Of a stretch of DNA of 64,000 nucleotides, positions 7,983 through 16,882 are shown in pieces. Under the pieces are notes generated by a model. It was not told the origin of the DNA, did no database searches, and worked only from the letters and a program-made list of their open reading frames with translations. The translations under genes were made by a program, and so were the position numbers. The first letter of the stretch is position 1, and each line of letters opens with the position of its first letter. The DNA is from Pseudodesulfovibrio sediminis (GTDB taxonomy: Bacteria > Desulfobacterota > Desulfovibrionia > Desulfovibrionales > Desulfovibrionaceae): positions 2,919,001-2,983,000 of the forward strand of contig NZ_AP024485.1 of the NCBI RefSeq assembly GCF_020886695.1. The letters run 5' to 3'.

Positions 7983-9299
7983 TTAATCATCGACCGGTTC
8001 CCAGGTGTCGCCTTCCGGGTCTATTTCGGGCAGTGCGCAGGAGGGCGTGTTGACCAGTCGGTTGCCTTTTCCCTTGTCATTGATCGCCACGTCCGTTCCC
8101 ACCACGAGATTCACGGTCCCGCCGAGCAGAATCTGTCCCTTGATGGCGGTGAAGTTGTTCAGCTCTGTCCAGGCAAAGGTGTTTGCCGTGGCCGCGAGCG
8201 CTTCGAAAGGATAGCAGAAAATGGCGTACCGGGCCTCGCCGCGTACTCGATTGTTGGCGAAAAAGCCTCGGGAGCCTGTCTGGACGATGCCCCGCGCATT
8301 GGTTCCGCCGGCCATGATGATGTCATTGCAGGTGACCACCATGTCGTTGGCGTAGAGCAGCAGACCGGTGGACGCTTCGCCGCGTGCCTCAATACGGTTG
8401 CCGCTGATGCCAATACGGCTGTTGCGGACAAAGTCGGCGCCGCCTGACGTATTGAAAAACCAACCCGCCACAATGCCGTTGGGACCGTATTTGTTGGGAT
8501 AGTTGATGCCTTCATCGTCGGTGACGATGCGGTTATCGGAAATTTCTATCGTTCCTTCGCCCTTGTCTCCACGAATATTATCAAGCACCTCGATGCCGTT
8601 TCTGGAGGAACGGTTGATGATATTCTGGCTGATCGTGATCTCCGTGCCCCAGGTCCAGTCCACAAGAACGCCATACCCTGCGGTTGCATGCGGTCTGTTG
8701 TTTTCCATGTAGAAGCGGTTGTCTTCAATGCGGATAGTTCCGGTGACGGCCCGTTTGAGCGCTTCCTTGGTATAATCGATGCGGTTGCCGACAATGATGC
8801 CGGCCTGGAAAGGCAAGGTGTCGCCATCGCTCCATTCGATGTCCACGCTTTGGGGGATGACGTCCATGACGGTGCAGCCGCGCACGTCCAGCCCGCCCAC
8901 ATGCGGAAAGTGGAGGGGCGTGCCTTTGGCCCCGTCAAAGCGGAGGGCTTCAATGGCCACGATGGGCCCCTTGTTCGCCGGCGGAGCACCCTTGACGGGC
9001 AGGGGAGAATAGAATGTCCAGAATCCGCCCGTAATGGTGGTCAACGGTTCGCCAATGGAATCGGCTTCGCCCTTGATGCGGACATTTTTGCGAATGATGA
9101 CACGCCCTTCAGGGCCGAAGTTGAACGTGCCCTTGAGCAGTATATTGCCGCCTTTTTCTACGGCGGTCTGTACATTGGCCACGTCCTGGGACGGCTGTCC
9201 GGTGCCGACAACTGTGATGTCGTCGGCCATGGCCGGCAGGGTGAGCAGGAGGACGGCGCAGATGAGCAGGAAGGTGCGGGTTGTCGATTTCATGAGCAT
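7983..9299 (-). CDS. Secreted right-handed parallel beta-helix repeat protein
   Basis: About 439 residues with a cleavable signal peptide (TFLLICAVLLLTLPAMA then DDITVVGTG). The mature part shows repeated strands such as IRIEDNRFYMEN, ITISQNIINRSSRNGIEVL, IEISDNRIV and IGISGNRIEARG, the N-R/N-I ladder of parallel beta-helix (PbH1/NosD-like) proteins. Such folds bind or cleave polysaccharides, but no catalytic set is recognised. The frame is open to 9341; ATG 9299 (or 9293) directly precedes the signal peptide. It is followed by the 7703-7982 gap, in which only the mop terminator was recognised. Exported role inferred. Confidence 0.8.
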   Translation of the reverse strand: MLMKSTTRTFLLICAVLLLTLPAMADDITVVGTGQPSQDVANVQTAVEKGGNILLKGTFNFGPEGRVIIRKNVRIKGEADSIGEPLTTITGGFWTFYSPLPVKGAPPANKGPIVAIEALRFDGAKGTPLHFPHVGGLDVRGCTVMDVIPQSVDIEWSDGDTLPFQAGIIVGNRIDYTKEALKRAVTGTIRIEDNRFYMENNRPHATAGYGVLVDWTWGTEITISQNIINRSSRNGIEVLDNIRGDKGEGTIEISDNRIVTDDEGINYPNKYGPNGIVAGWFFNTSGGADFVRNSRIGISGNRIEARGEASTGLLLYANDMVVTCNDIIMAGGTNARGIVQTGSRGFFANNRVRGEARYAIFCYPFEALAATANTFAWTELNNFTAIKGQILLGGTVNLVVGTDVAINDKGKGNRLVNTPSCALPEIDPEGDTWEPVDD

Positions 9300-9337
9300 G
9301 AAATTACCTGTTTTGTCAGGGTTTTTCAAATGGAGCC

Positions 9338-9907
9338 TCAATACCCCTGCCTGAACTCGGAGTGCTTGTGGCCTCGGTCCCGAAAACGGCGGTCTCGCTG
9401 GTTGGTCTTGTCCTGTTTGGCCACTGCCAGGGCCACGGCTTCACACGCTCCCTGCAGGTCTGGATTTTCCTGCTTGCGTATGGCTTTGACCAGATCCGTA
9501 AGCGTGTTGGCTATGACCCGCTGACCAGCCCAGTCAGGATACGCCTGCCAGTACGCCACGGTCCGGTCTGCCAGACCAAGCTTTGCTGCGGCGTATCCCG
9601 CATTGAGAAAGGCGTCAGGGATTTTCTTGCGCTCAATGCACGCATCCAGCACCCGCAGGGCGTCCTCGAATCGGCCGGTGCGGGTATAGCAGATACCGGC
9701 CATGACCAGGTGCGAAGGCCGCGCTTCTTCTCCCTCGGTTTCCAGCAAGGTCAGGTGCGCGTCAAACGCCTCGGCCGCCGTGGTGAAATACGCCTCTGCC
9801 TTGGAATAGTCCGCACGAAGTTCTGCGGCCCGGCCTCGTTCAAAATTCTTGTGCCCCTTGCGTGAGGGCGGGATCAATTTGGAGAAGAATGACATGACTT
9901 GATTCAT
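9338..9907 (-). CDS. TPR-like protein of unknown function
   Basis: 189 residues, soluble. Helical pairs with TPR spacing are visible: RGRAAELRADYSKAEAYFTTAAEAF, then GICYTRTGRFEDALRVLDACI and NAGYAAAKLGLADRTVAYW. The C-terminus is very basic and polar. The likely role is a protein-protein scaffold. ATG 9907 was chosen as the first start before the repeats. It lies just upstream of the beta-helix gene in the same direction, so the two may be co-transcribed. No specific function is claimed. Confidence 0.7.
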   Translation of the reverse strand: MNQVMSFFSKLIPPSRKGHKNFERGRAAELRADYSKAEAYFTTAAEAFDAHLTLLETEGEEARPSHLVMAGICYTRTGRFEDALRVLDACIERKKIPDAFLNAGYAAAKLGLADRTVAYWQAYPDWAGQRVIANTLTDLVKAIRKQENPDLQGACEAVALAVAKQDKTNQRDRRFRDRGHKHSEFRQGY

Positions 9908-9923
9908 CGCTTTTTTACGGTGT

Positions 9924-9951
9924 ATTCAACACTGGATTATAAAGATGTCAA
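9924..9951 (-). promoter_or_regulatory. Predicted promoter for the TPR-like gene
   Basis: On the minus strand TTGACA is followed after 16 bases by TTGAAT, 17 bases before the ATG at 9907. Confidence 0.4.
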
Positions 9952-10050
9952 TAATTGATTGCATATCACGAGTCGGCTTTTTAAGAGCAAAAGAATTCGT
10001 TCTGGTTTGATCTTGTCGATGTAGAATGTCATTTAACTATGGGGTGATAA

Positions 10051-10353
10051 GTGGAATATATTAATCACATACTGCTGGTCGTTTCGTGGTTGCTTGGGGC
10101 AGGGGTTTGCGTGTTTCTGATATATCGTGGACTGGTGCTGATAAAATCCAATCAATCCTGTGATGTTTCCCTCGTTTTTAAGGAAGGTAACCCGGAGATT
10201 AGCGGCAAACTCAAAGCAGGTTTTTTCCTTTTGGCGTTGGGCCTTTTGGGACTGCTCTTTTTAATTGTTCAGTTTTGGCAGGCGTTATATGCCTTTGCAT
10301 TGCTTGGCATTGGGGCATCGATAGTTGCCCTGATCAAGAAACGGGAAGTATAA
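10051..10353 (+). CDS. Small membrane protein, unknown
   Basis: 100 residues starting at GTG, with two hydrophobic segments (about residues 5-26 and 53-78) and a second half of the latter reaching residue 93. The segment between them (about 30-50) is polar. Not assignable to a family by eye. Its TAA stop overlaps the ATG of the next membrane protein gene (TAATG), so the two are translationally coupled. Base composition is more AT-rich than the surrounding genes. Confidence 0.6.
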   Translation: MEYINHILLVVSWLLGAGVCVFLIYRGLVLIKSNQSCDVSLVFKEGNPEISGKLKAGFFLLALGLLGLLFLIVQFWQALYAFALLGIGASIVALIKKREV

Positions 10354-11009
10354 TGAATTTCATGAAAAGTTTGTATTCCTGGTTGCAGGAGAGTGCAAAT
10401 AAACATGAAATCGGCTGTACGCGGATGTTGATATACACAGTAGCCATATCACATCTTATGGCGCTGGGTGGTTGGCTGAAAGAAAAGTATCCTCAAGAAA
10501 CCAAAAAGTTCATAACCCTTTTTGTTGAGAGAATATATGTTGGCCTGGCAACTGTGACCGGCTGGACAGAGGAGAGGAGCTTCTTGTTCGCTTTCTTCCT
10601 GGTGGTCGTGTTTATATTTCTTCTGCTTGTCTATTATACCTACCTTGTTCAAAGAAAAAAATTGAGAATGGCACGTCATCAGACGATGTATGTCGTCTCT
10701 GCCCTTTCCTATGCTCAGTATCGATATCTATCAAATTCACAATATGGTAACCATCTACAAATATTAGATTTCATAGCGATTTATCTCGTTGCTTCAGTGG
10801 TCCTTTTTTCCGTGTTGCCAGGTGAAGAGACAAATAAATTTCTGGTAAAAGGCTTTTTTGTCGCTGCGATCGTTTACGCGTTGCCGCTTTATATATCTTC
10901 GCTGCTTGTATTTGCCATTCTGCTGGGAGTATACCTGATGAATAAGGATGCTATTGATTCAGAACTGTTGGCGATGGTGAAAATTCTGCCGTTGGGAAGA
11001 AATGTGTAA
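10353..11009 (+). CDS. Polytopic membrane protein, unknown
   Basis: 218 residues from the ATG that overlaps the upstream stop codon; the frame is open further upstream but the overlap decides the start. Hydrophobic segments are seen at about residues 26-36, 76-98, 140-156 and 163-194. There is a short amphipathic N-terminus and a polar central region (RKKLRMARHQTMYVVSALSYAQ begins it). No family recognised. Works with, or at least is produced with, the preceding small membrane protein. Confidence 0.6.
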   Translation: MNFMKSLYSWLQESANKHEIGCTRMLIYTVAISHLMALGGWLKEKYPQETKKFITLFVERIYVGLATVTGWTEERSFLFAFFLVVVFIFLLLVYYTYLVQRKKLRMARHQTMYVVSALSYAQYRYLSNSQYGNHLQILDFIAIYLVASVVLFSVLPGEETNKFLVKGFFVAAIVYALPLYISSLLVFAILLGVYLMNKDAIDSELLAMVKILPLGRNV

Positions 11010-11040
11010 ATACGAACTTCGGGATAGGAGAATATAAAAA

Positions 11041-11066
11041 AAGGCCGGACGCGAACGTCCGGCCTT
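11041..11066 (-). terminator. Rho-independent terminator of groESL
   Basis: 11-bp perfect stem (AAGGCCGGACG) with a CGAA/TTCG tetraloop. On the minus strand it runs into seven T. It may also stop rightward transcription of the membrane-protein pair. Confidence 0.9.
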
Positions 11067-11090
11067 GTGTATTCAAAGCGGTGGAGAAGC

Positions 11091-12677
11091 TTAGTCTTCT
11101 TCTGCCACGAATTCGGAGATGGCGCATTCGGTGGTCAGCAGCATGCTGGACACGGAAGAGGCATTCTGCAGGGCGATGCGGGTCACCTTCTTGGGATCGA
11201 TGACGCCTTCCTTCACCAGATTGGTGAATTCGCCGGTAGCGGCATTGAAGCCGTTGTTGCCTTTCTGTTCCTTGACCTTGGCGACGATGACGGTGCCTTC
11301 GAGGCCGCAGTTGTTGGCGATCTGCTTGAGAGGCTCTTCAATGGCCTTGGCGATGATGTCCACGCCGGCCTGCTCGGTGTCGTCAGCGACCTTGAGCTTG
11401 GCCAGGACCTTGCCTGCACGCACCAGAGCGGTGCCGCCGCCGGGGATGATGCCCTCGTCAACGGCTGCGCGGGTTGCGTTCAGTGCGTCGTCGACGCGAT
11501 CCTTGCGCTCTTTCATTTCGATCTCGGTGGGGGCGCCCACTTTGATCACTGCAACGCCGCCGACCATCTTGGCGAGGCGCTCCTGGAGCTTTTCGCGGTC
11601 GTAGTCGGAGGAGGAGTTCTGCGCCATGTTGGAGATTTCTTCGCAACGCTGTGCAATGGCTTTCTTGTCGCCAGCACCGTCAACGATGAGGGTGTTGTTC
11701 TTGTCGACCACGACTTTTTTGGCAGTACCGAAGTCGCCGGGCTGGATGGACTCCAGGGTGGTGGCGGTGTCTTCGGAGACCGGGGTGGCGCCGGTCATGA
11801 TGGCGATGTCGCGGATCATGTCCTTGCGGCGGTCGCCGAAACCGGGGGCCTTGACGGCGCAGGCTTTCAGGGAGCCGCGCATGGCGTTGATGGTCAGACC
11901 GGCCAGAGCGTCGTTTTCAACGGTCTCTGCGATGATGAGCAGAGGACGTTCAGCCTTGGCCACGGCTTCCAGAATGGGAACCAGCGGCTTGATGCTGGAG
12001 ATTTTGCCCTCGGAAAGCAGGATGAAAGGATTCTCGTATACAGCGGCCTGTTTGTCGGCATCGTTGACAAAGTAGGGGGAGAGGTAGCCCTGATCCCACT
12101 GCATGCCTTCAACAACGTCCAACTCGGTGGTCAGTCCCTGGGACTCTTCCACGGTGATGACGCCGTTGTCGCCGACCTTGTCCACAGCCTGGGCGAGGAT
12201 GTCGCCGATGGTGGTGTCGTTGTTGGCGGAGATGGCACCGACCTGGGCGATTTCGGAGGTCTTCTTGACCGGCTTGGCCATGGCGTCGAGTTCGGCAACC
12301 ACGGCTTCAACGGCTTTGTCGATGCCGCGTTTGAGGGACATGGGGTTGCGACCGGCGGCCAGCAGTTTGACGCCTTCGTTGAAAATGGCCTGAGCCAGAA
12401 CCGTGGCGGTGGTGGTGCCGTCACCGGCGATTTCATTGGTTTTGGAAGCGACTTCCTTGACCATCTGAGCGCCCATGTTTTCGAGCTTGTCTTCCAGGTC
12501 GATCTTCTCGGCTACGGTCACGCCGTCCTTGGTGACCTGAGGAGCGCCCCATGCTTTTTCCAGCATGACGTTGCGGCCCTTGGGACCAAGGGTGACCCTG
12601 ACAGCATTGGCCAGGATGTTGACGCCGTTCTGCATGCCCTCACGGGCGACCGCTTTGTAATCAATTGCTTTTGCCAT
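11091..12677 (-). CDS. groEL: Chaperonin GroEL (Hsp60)
   Basis: 528 residues; the ATP-dependent 14-mer folding chamber that works with GroES. Signature stretches are [39 protein letters not shown] and [15 protein letters not shown]. The C-terminus ends SEFVAEED, so the usual flexible Gly-Gly-Met tail found in many bacteria is absent. It follows groES with a 173-base spacer. A strong terminator follows at 11041-11066. Long frames on the opposite strand are coding shadows. Confidence 0.98.
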   Translation of the reverse strand: MAKAIDYKAVAREGMQNGVNILANAVRVTLGPKGRNVMLEKAWGAPQVTKDGVTVAEKIDLEDKLENMGAQMVKEVASKTNEIAGDGTTTATVLAQAIFNEGVKLLAAGRNPMSLKRGIDKAVEAVVAELDAMAKPVKKTSEIAQVGAISANNDTTIGDILAQAVDKVGDNGVITVEESQGLTTELDVVEGMQWDQGYLSPYFVNDADKQAAVYENPFILLSEGKISSIKPLVPILEAVAKAERPLLIIAETVENDALAGLTINAMRGSLKACAVKAPGFGDRRKDMIRDIAIMTGATPVSEDTATTLESIQPGDFGTAKKVVVDKNNTLIVDGAGDKKAIAQRCEEISNMAQNSSSDYDREKLQERLAKMVGGVAVIKVGAPTEIEMKERKDRVDDALNATRAAVDEGIIPGGGTALVRAGKVLAKLKVADDTEQAGVDIIAKAIEEPLKQIANNCGLEGTVIVAKVKEQKGNNGFNAATGEFTNLVKEGVIDPKKVTRIALQNASSVSSMLLTTECAISEFVAEED

Positions 12678-12850
12678 TGTTATACAATCCTATTGAAATT
12701 GAGTTGTGAATTTCTTCGTCAAATGTCTGTGAAAACTGGTCGGAAGGCTGTGCGTCCCGGCGGGATACGGATTCAAGAGCGGAGCGATGCGCTCCCGGTG
12801 CGAGATATTGAATCAATCGTGGCCGTGAGAGAGTCTCCAGACGTCCAGCT

Positions 12851-13111
12851 TTATGCAAATACGCCGAGGATGTCGTCTTCGCGCATGATGATCAGCTCGT
12901 CGCCGTCCATGCTGAATTCGCTGCCAGCATACTTGGCAAACAGGATGATGTCGCCTTCGGCAACGGTCTTGCACTCGGGACCTGCGGCCACGATGATACC
13001 GCCCTGCGGTTTCTCTTTGGCGGAATCCGGGATGTAGATGCCCCCGGCTGTTTTTTCTTCTTCTGCCTTTCTCTGAACAATGACGCGATCATGCAATGGT
13101 TTCAAACCCAT
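12851..13111 (-). CDS. groES: Co-chaperonin GroES (Hsp10)
   Basis: 86 residues, slightly shorter than the usual 95 or so: LKPLHDRVIVQRKAEEEKTAGG, mobile loop GIYIPDSAKEKPQGG, then GDIILFAKYAGSEF and MREDDILGVF. It caps the GroEL ring. AAAGGAG lies 8 bases upstream of ATG 13111. First gene of the groESL operon, with a promoter predicted at 13178-13205. No CIRCE element (the HrcA operator) was seen upstream, but a 7-bp inverted repeat lies in the leader. Confidence 0.97.
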   Translation of the reverse strand: MGLKPLHDRVIVQRKAEEEKTAGGIYIPDSAKEKPQGGIIVAAGPECKTVAEGDIILFAKYAGSEFSMDGDELIIMREDDILGVFA

Positions 13112-13138
13112 GGTGTATTCTCCTTTATGTTCTCTTCA

Positions 13139-13155
13139 CCGCAACTGTGTTGCGG
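13139..13155 (-). promoter_or_regulatory. Inverted repeat in the groES leader
   Basis: CCGCAAC-TGT-GTTGCGG, a perfect 7-bp inverted repeat with a 3-base loop, between the promoter and the ribosome site. It could be an operator or an RNA hairpin; no regulator can be named. Confidence 0.35.
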
Positions 13156-13177
13156 CGTGTGATATCGACTGCGGCAA

Positions 13178-13205
13178 AGGATAAGTACGGGTGCGCCAGT
13201 GTCAA
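13178..13205 (-). promoter_or_regulatory. Predicted sigma70-type promoter of groESL
   Basis: On the minus strand TTGACA, 16 bases, TATCCT. A heat-shock sigma32-type promoter was not recognised. Confidence 0.5.
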
Positions 13206-13319
13206 CAGGGAACAGGGATGTTTTTTGCCATCTGTTTGAATATGACCATTGAATTCCTGACCATTGAACGGTAATGTCTGTTCAATCAAGAAAAATATAG
13301 CAGAAAGGTGCGCAAGAGA

Positions 13320-14804
13320 ATGAGTGATACACAGCCCGGATTACAGCGACTTGTAGTGGTATCAAATCGTTTGCCTGTGGCCTTGAAGAAAGTTGATGAT
13401 GCATGGGCCGTCAAGCAGGGGGCCGGTGGGCTGGTTACAGCCATGGCTCCGGTGCTCAAGAACCGCGGTGGTGCCTGGATCGGCTGGGCCGGGGCGTCGT
13501 CTGACCCGGACATGGATGTTGATGGCCTGTTGAGTGATTTTTGTAGTGATGCCGGGTATGATCTGGCCACGGTACCGCTGACGAAGCAGGAAGTGGATGA
13601 CTACTATTTCGGTTTTTCCAATGAGATAATCTGGCCGCTTTTCCACGATCTGCAGACCCGTTGTCGGTTCCACCCGCGCTATTGGCGTGCCTATCTGGAC
13701 GTGAACTTCAAGTTTGCGGAGGTGGTGGCCCGCAAATCGACACCGGACGATTACATCTGGGTGCAGGATTACCACCTCATGCACCAGGCGTTTTTTCTCA
13801 AATCCATGGGCGTGAAGCGGAACACCGGGTTCTTCCTGCATATTCCGTTTCCTCCGCCGGACATCTTCATGAAACTGCCATGGCGCTGGAAGGTCATTCA
13901 GGCGTTGACGGAGTATGATCTGGTGGGTTTTCAGACCGTACAGGACAGGCGTAACTTCATGGGTTGCCTTCAGCGTCTCATGCCCGAGGCCAAGGCGGAG
14001 GGGCGTGGGGCCGTGGTTACTGTGACCGTGGGCAACCGTCGGTTCCGTCTGGGGGCGTTCCCCATCTCCATTGATTACAATCAATTTTCCGGTCTGGCCA
14101 AGCGGCCCGAGGTGGCCCAGCAGGCGTTTGATGTGAAGGAGGCCCTCCGGCATCGCAAGATCATTCTCGGCGTGGATCGTCTTGATTATACCAAGGGCAT
14201 CCCGGAGCGCATTCAATCGTTCCATACCCTGTTGCGGCGGTACCCGGACATGGTTGGCAAGGTGAATTTCATCCAGATAGCCGTGCCGAGCCGCGAGGAA
14301 GTGGACGAGTACAAGGAGCTGCGTCAGGAGATTGAACAGCTGGTTGGCCGGGTCAATGGAGAGTTCTCCTTTCCCGGTTGGGTGCCGGTTCATTATCATT
14401 ATCGCAGTCTGCCCCATGAGGAATTGGTGGCCTATTATTCGGCCGCCGACATCGGCCTGGTCACGCCGCTGCGGGATGGCATGAATCTGGTGGCCAAGGA
14501 GTATTGCGCATGCAACAACTCAGGGAGCGGCGTGTTGGTCCTGAGCGAGTTTGCCGGTGCCGCTGCCCAGCTTCAGAAGCACGCCTATCTGGTCAACCCG
14601 TATGACATGGAAGGTATTGCCAAGGCCCTGCACCGCGCTCTGCACTGGGGCAGAGATGAGCGGAAGGCGAGCATGTTGAAACTCCGTGAGCAGGTGCGAA
14701 AAAACAACATCTTCTGGTGGGTGGATTCCTTTCTCCAGGCAGGTATCTCCAAGAAGCTCGATGACTTCCCGGAGATCGAGACGGTGCAGTTCGAGCGACA
14801 ATAG
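13320..14804 (+). CDS. otsA: Alpha,alpha-trehalose-6-phosphate synthase
   Basis: Glycosyltransferase family 20, which joins UDP-glucose and glucose-6-phosphate to trehalose-6-phosphate. Motifs: VVSNRLPV near the start, [26 protein letters not shown], the catalytic-region VQDYHLM, and [15 protein letters not shown], followed by [15 protein letters not shown] 13320 is preferred to the upstream GTG because AAAGGTG then has correct spacing; length is about 494 residues. Osmoprotection is the usual role. No trehalose-6-phosphate phosphatase (otsB) lies beside it, so that step must be encoded elsewhere. Strong terminator at 14831-14859. Confidence 0.95.
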   Translation: MSDTQPGLQRLVVVSNRLPVALKKVDDAWAVKQGAGGLVTAMAPVLKNRGGAWIGWAGASSDPDMDVDGLLSDFCSDAGYDLATVPLTKQEVDDYYFGFSNEIIWPLFHDLQTRCRFHPRYWRAYLDVNFKFAEVVARKSTPDDYIWVQDYHLMHQAFFLKSMGVKRNTGFFLHIPFPPPDIFMKLPWRWKVIQALTEYDLVGFQTVQDRRNFMGCLQRLMPEAKAEGRGAVVTVTVGNRRFRLGAFPISIDYNQFSGLAKRPEVAQQAFDVKEALRHRKIILGVDRLDYTKGIPERIQSFHTLLRRYPDMVGKVNFIQIAVPSREEVDEYKELRQEIEQLVGRVNGEFSFPGWVPVHYHYRSLPHEELVAYYSAADIGLVTPLRDGMNLVAKEYCACNNSGSGVLVLSEFAGAAAQLQKHAYLVNPYDMEGIAKALHRALHWGRDERKASMLKLREQVRKNNIFWWVDSFLQAGISKKLDDFPEIETVQFERQ

Positions 14805-14830
14805 CCACAGAAATTCGGAGAACATGAAGA

Positions 14831-14859
14831 AGCCCCGGCCAACAGGTCGGGGCTTTTTG
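14831..14859 (+). terminator. Rho-independent terminator after otsA
   Basis: 10-bp stem (AGCCCCGGCC / GGTCGGGGCT, one wobble), loop AACA, then T5. Confidence 0.88.
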
Positions 14860-14941
14860 TGTACAGGCGTATATGATGTAATCAGGAAGACGGTATGCTG
14901 TGGGTGTCTCCCTGCCCGGCGGTGTACGGATTGCTCTGCGT

Positions 14942-15754
14942 TTATTGTTTTTGCCACCGGGCTGTTACAGTGACAAAATTTTTGATGCCGGGAGTAGAGC
15001 CGTTGATTTCCATGGTCATGTCGACCAATTCCATATTTGTTTTTTGGTATATGGATTTTCCCGAAATCGTCATTGTGACAGGCAGATCTTCTACAGAGAA
15101 GGTGAAATCCTCATCAATGGTTGAAGCGACATATTGAATGCCGTTGGTCATGAACTCACCCTGTAATGTGTTTTTCACCATTTGGTCTTCGCGTATCGTT
15201 ACTCCTTCGATGTTCTGAATGTCTTTCATCGTATTTAGTGATTTTTCCCAAAGAGATTGACCTGAGACAATTGGTTTCAAAGACAATTGGGCAATCATGT
15301 CTGCCAAACGGGATGCGAGTTGATCAATCTTTTCCTTTTGCTCTTCATTATAATCGGGGAGTGATTCCAGCCAGGGAGAAGACAGGTACGCATCCTTCTG
15401 CATTTCCCCGTGTGTGTTGGTAATCAGGGTTGCGTGCGCAATGAGTTTTTCAGGTCTGACTTCTACTGCATCAACTTTGATTTTCGGAATGTCGATATTC
15501 CAGGAAATCAAATCAGCCTTGCGCGTCACAGTATACTGCATCTCCATGTCAATATTCATTATTTTGGAGGAGATCTTTTCCGCGGTTTTTATTGTATATA
15601 AATACGTCCCGGAACTGGGGCCGTAGCTATATAGCGTGGGAGTGGTAACCGGCTTAATGGGAATGTCCATATAAACGGTGGGCTTTTTGGCGTTGCAACC
15701 AAAGGCGGACAGCAGCATCAGCAGAAGAACCAAAAGAAAGATGTTTTTTCGCAT
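14942..15754 (-). CDS. Outer-membrane-type lipoprotein, unknown
   Basis: 270 residues from ATG 15754, with AGG six bases upstream. It begins with a lipoprotein signal (FLLVLLLMLLSAFGC), so the mature protein is acylated at Cys. The body is rich in beta-strand-like alternation (DLISWNIDIPKIKVDAVEV, FTFSVEDLPVTMTISGKSI) and has one helical stretch (NEEQKEKIDQLASRLADMIAQL). It resembles DUF-type lipoproteins seen as single genes in Desulfovibrionaceae, but no family is claimed. It converges with otsA. Confidence 0.7.
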   Translation of the reverse strand: MRKNIFLLVLLLMLLSAFGCNAKKPTVYMDIPIKPVTTPTLYSYGPSSGTYLYTIKTAEKISSKIMNIDMEMQYTVTRKADLISWNIDIPKIKVDAVEVRPEKLIAHATLITNTHGEMQKDAYLSSPWLESLPDYNEEQKEKIDQLASRLADMIAQLSLKPIVSGQSLWEKSLNTMKDIQNIEGVTIREDQMVKNTLQGEFMTNGIQYVASTIDEDFTFSVEDLPVTMTISGKSIYQKTNMELVDMTMEINGSTPGIKNFVTVTARWQKQ

Positions 15755-15944
15755 GACAGACCTATGTGTGAGCTTGGAGTTCATGAAATCAATATAGATG
15801 GTTGGTCGTAAGGGCTTTTGTGCCAGTAAAAACGAGGTAGCACAAGTCTCAACACAAGTACCCTCCCTGTCTTTTCCCCTCCCGCTTCTGGACCAAGGTT
15901 TTTCCCTTCTGGCCGCCGAAGGCAAAATCATCTATATTCAGCCG

Positions 15945-16178
15945 ATGCTTACACTTAAATGTTCAGCCTGTCGGCGCAAGCTCTGGAAGTATTACAAGAT
16001 CGGTCAGGGGGAGGTACACCGTTGTCACAAGGACCGTATCAAAAAGGTATGGAATATGGAGGAGCGGGGCGGCAAGGTGTATTGTTCGTGCGGCAATGCC
16101 GTGGGCATTGACAGGGGCTCGTATTATACCATGGATAAAAAGGCGTTCACCTATAAGGGAACAAAAACGAACAGTTGA
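15945..16178 (+). CDS. Small zinc-ribbon protein
   Basis: About 77 residues from the ATG at 15945 (MLTLKCSACRRK). Four cysteines fall in two knuckles, CSAC near the N-terminus and CSCG about 45 residues later, as in a zinc ribbon; an extra His-Cys (VHRCHKD) lies between. The longer open frame upstream (from 15798) lacks a ribosome site. Small proteins of this type may bind nucleic acid or protein partners; no specific role is claimed. Confidence 0.65.
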   Translation: MLTLKCSACRRKLWKYYKIGQGEVHRCHKDRIKKVWNMEERGGKVYCSCGNAVGIDRGSYYTMDKKAFTYKGTKTNS

Positions 16179-16238
16179 CACCGCTGCCTTCGTCCGTGAG
16201 AGTGGTATTATACAGACTTCAATATCAAGGAGATCGGT

Positions 16239-16688
16239 TTGAAAATTCTCGCATCATTTTTTGCTGTTATGTTGACGCTTGCCTGCGCTGTGGCGACCTT
16301 TGCCGGGGCTGAGTGCAATGCCGTACCATGGGGGCAACCCATTTCCGCTGTTGAGAAGATCACGTTTGATAGGGCTGCCGGAGACGTGAAGTATTACACG
16401 GTTTCCAAGGTGGAACCGTGCGGTATTTTCGAAATCGAAAAAGCGGAGGTCACCTACGCCTTCATCAACGGCAAACTCTATGCATCCATCGTGGAGATCG
16501 ACAAGGCCATTGACATCAAGCGGGTGGTCTCCAACCTCATGGACAAGTATGGCCTGCCTGATCACAAGAAAGAAAAAGATTGGGATGTCTACCGTTGGGA
16601 AACCGACACGTTGAAGGTGAAGCTCAAAAGCCAGTACTCCACTGATCGTGTCAAAATCGGCACCTATTACAAACCATTGATTCCATAG
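16239..16688 (+). CDS. Secreted protein, unknown
   Basis: 149 residues beginning at a TTG codon with AAGGAG six bases upstream (16227-16232), which decides the start. A signal peptide (ILASFFAVMLTLACAVATFAGA) is followed by ECNAVPWGQPIS, an exported mature domain. Two Cys (in AECNA and EPCGI) could form a disulfide. The pattern 'PWGQPISAVEKI ... GKLYASIVEIDKA ... NLMDKYG' resembles small periplasmic proteins that describe mineral or lipid sensing in related genomes, but no family is assigned. A weak terminator follows. Confidence 0.7.
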   Translation: MKILASFFAVMLTLACAVATFAGAECNAVPWGQPISAVEKITFDRAAGDVKYYTVSKVEPCGIFEIEKAEVTYAFINGKLYASIVEIDKAIDIKRVVSNLMDKYGLPDHKKEKDWDVYRWETDTLKVKLKSQYSTDRVKIGTYYKPLIP

Positions 16689-16716
16689 GATTCGTTGCTT
16701 TTAATTTGCTTTTTTG

Positions 16717-16762
16717 GGCCGCTGTTGACTGCTGTTCGGGTATGTCGAGGCGGCCTTTTTTT
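16717..16762 (+). terminator. Possible terminator
   Basis: 6-bp stem GGCCGC/GCGGCC with a long loop, followed by T7. Weak because of the large loop. Confidence 0.4.
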
Positions 16763-16882
16763 GCACATGTCTACTGCATGTTATTGCACAATCTGGACTT
16801 TGCTCCGGAGTTGCGTCTTGCTGAAACAGGCGTATGTATGCAGTGACGCTGCAGACGCGTAAAATGGAGCACAGTAGTAGCT

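Noticed and set aside
11067-13037. A 656-codon open frame on the plus strand
   Set aside because: It is antisense to groEL and groES, whose proteins are unmistakable; a compositional shadow of GC-rich coding.
13112-13260. CIRCE/HrcA operator upstream of groES
   Set aside because: The TTAGCACTC-N9-GAGTGCTAA pattern is absent; only an unrelated 7-bp inverted repeat is present.
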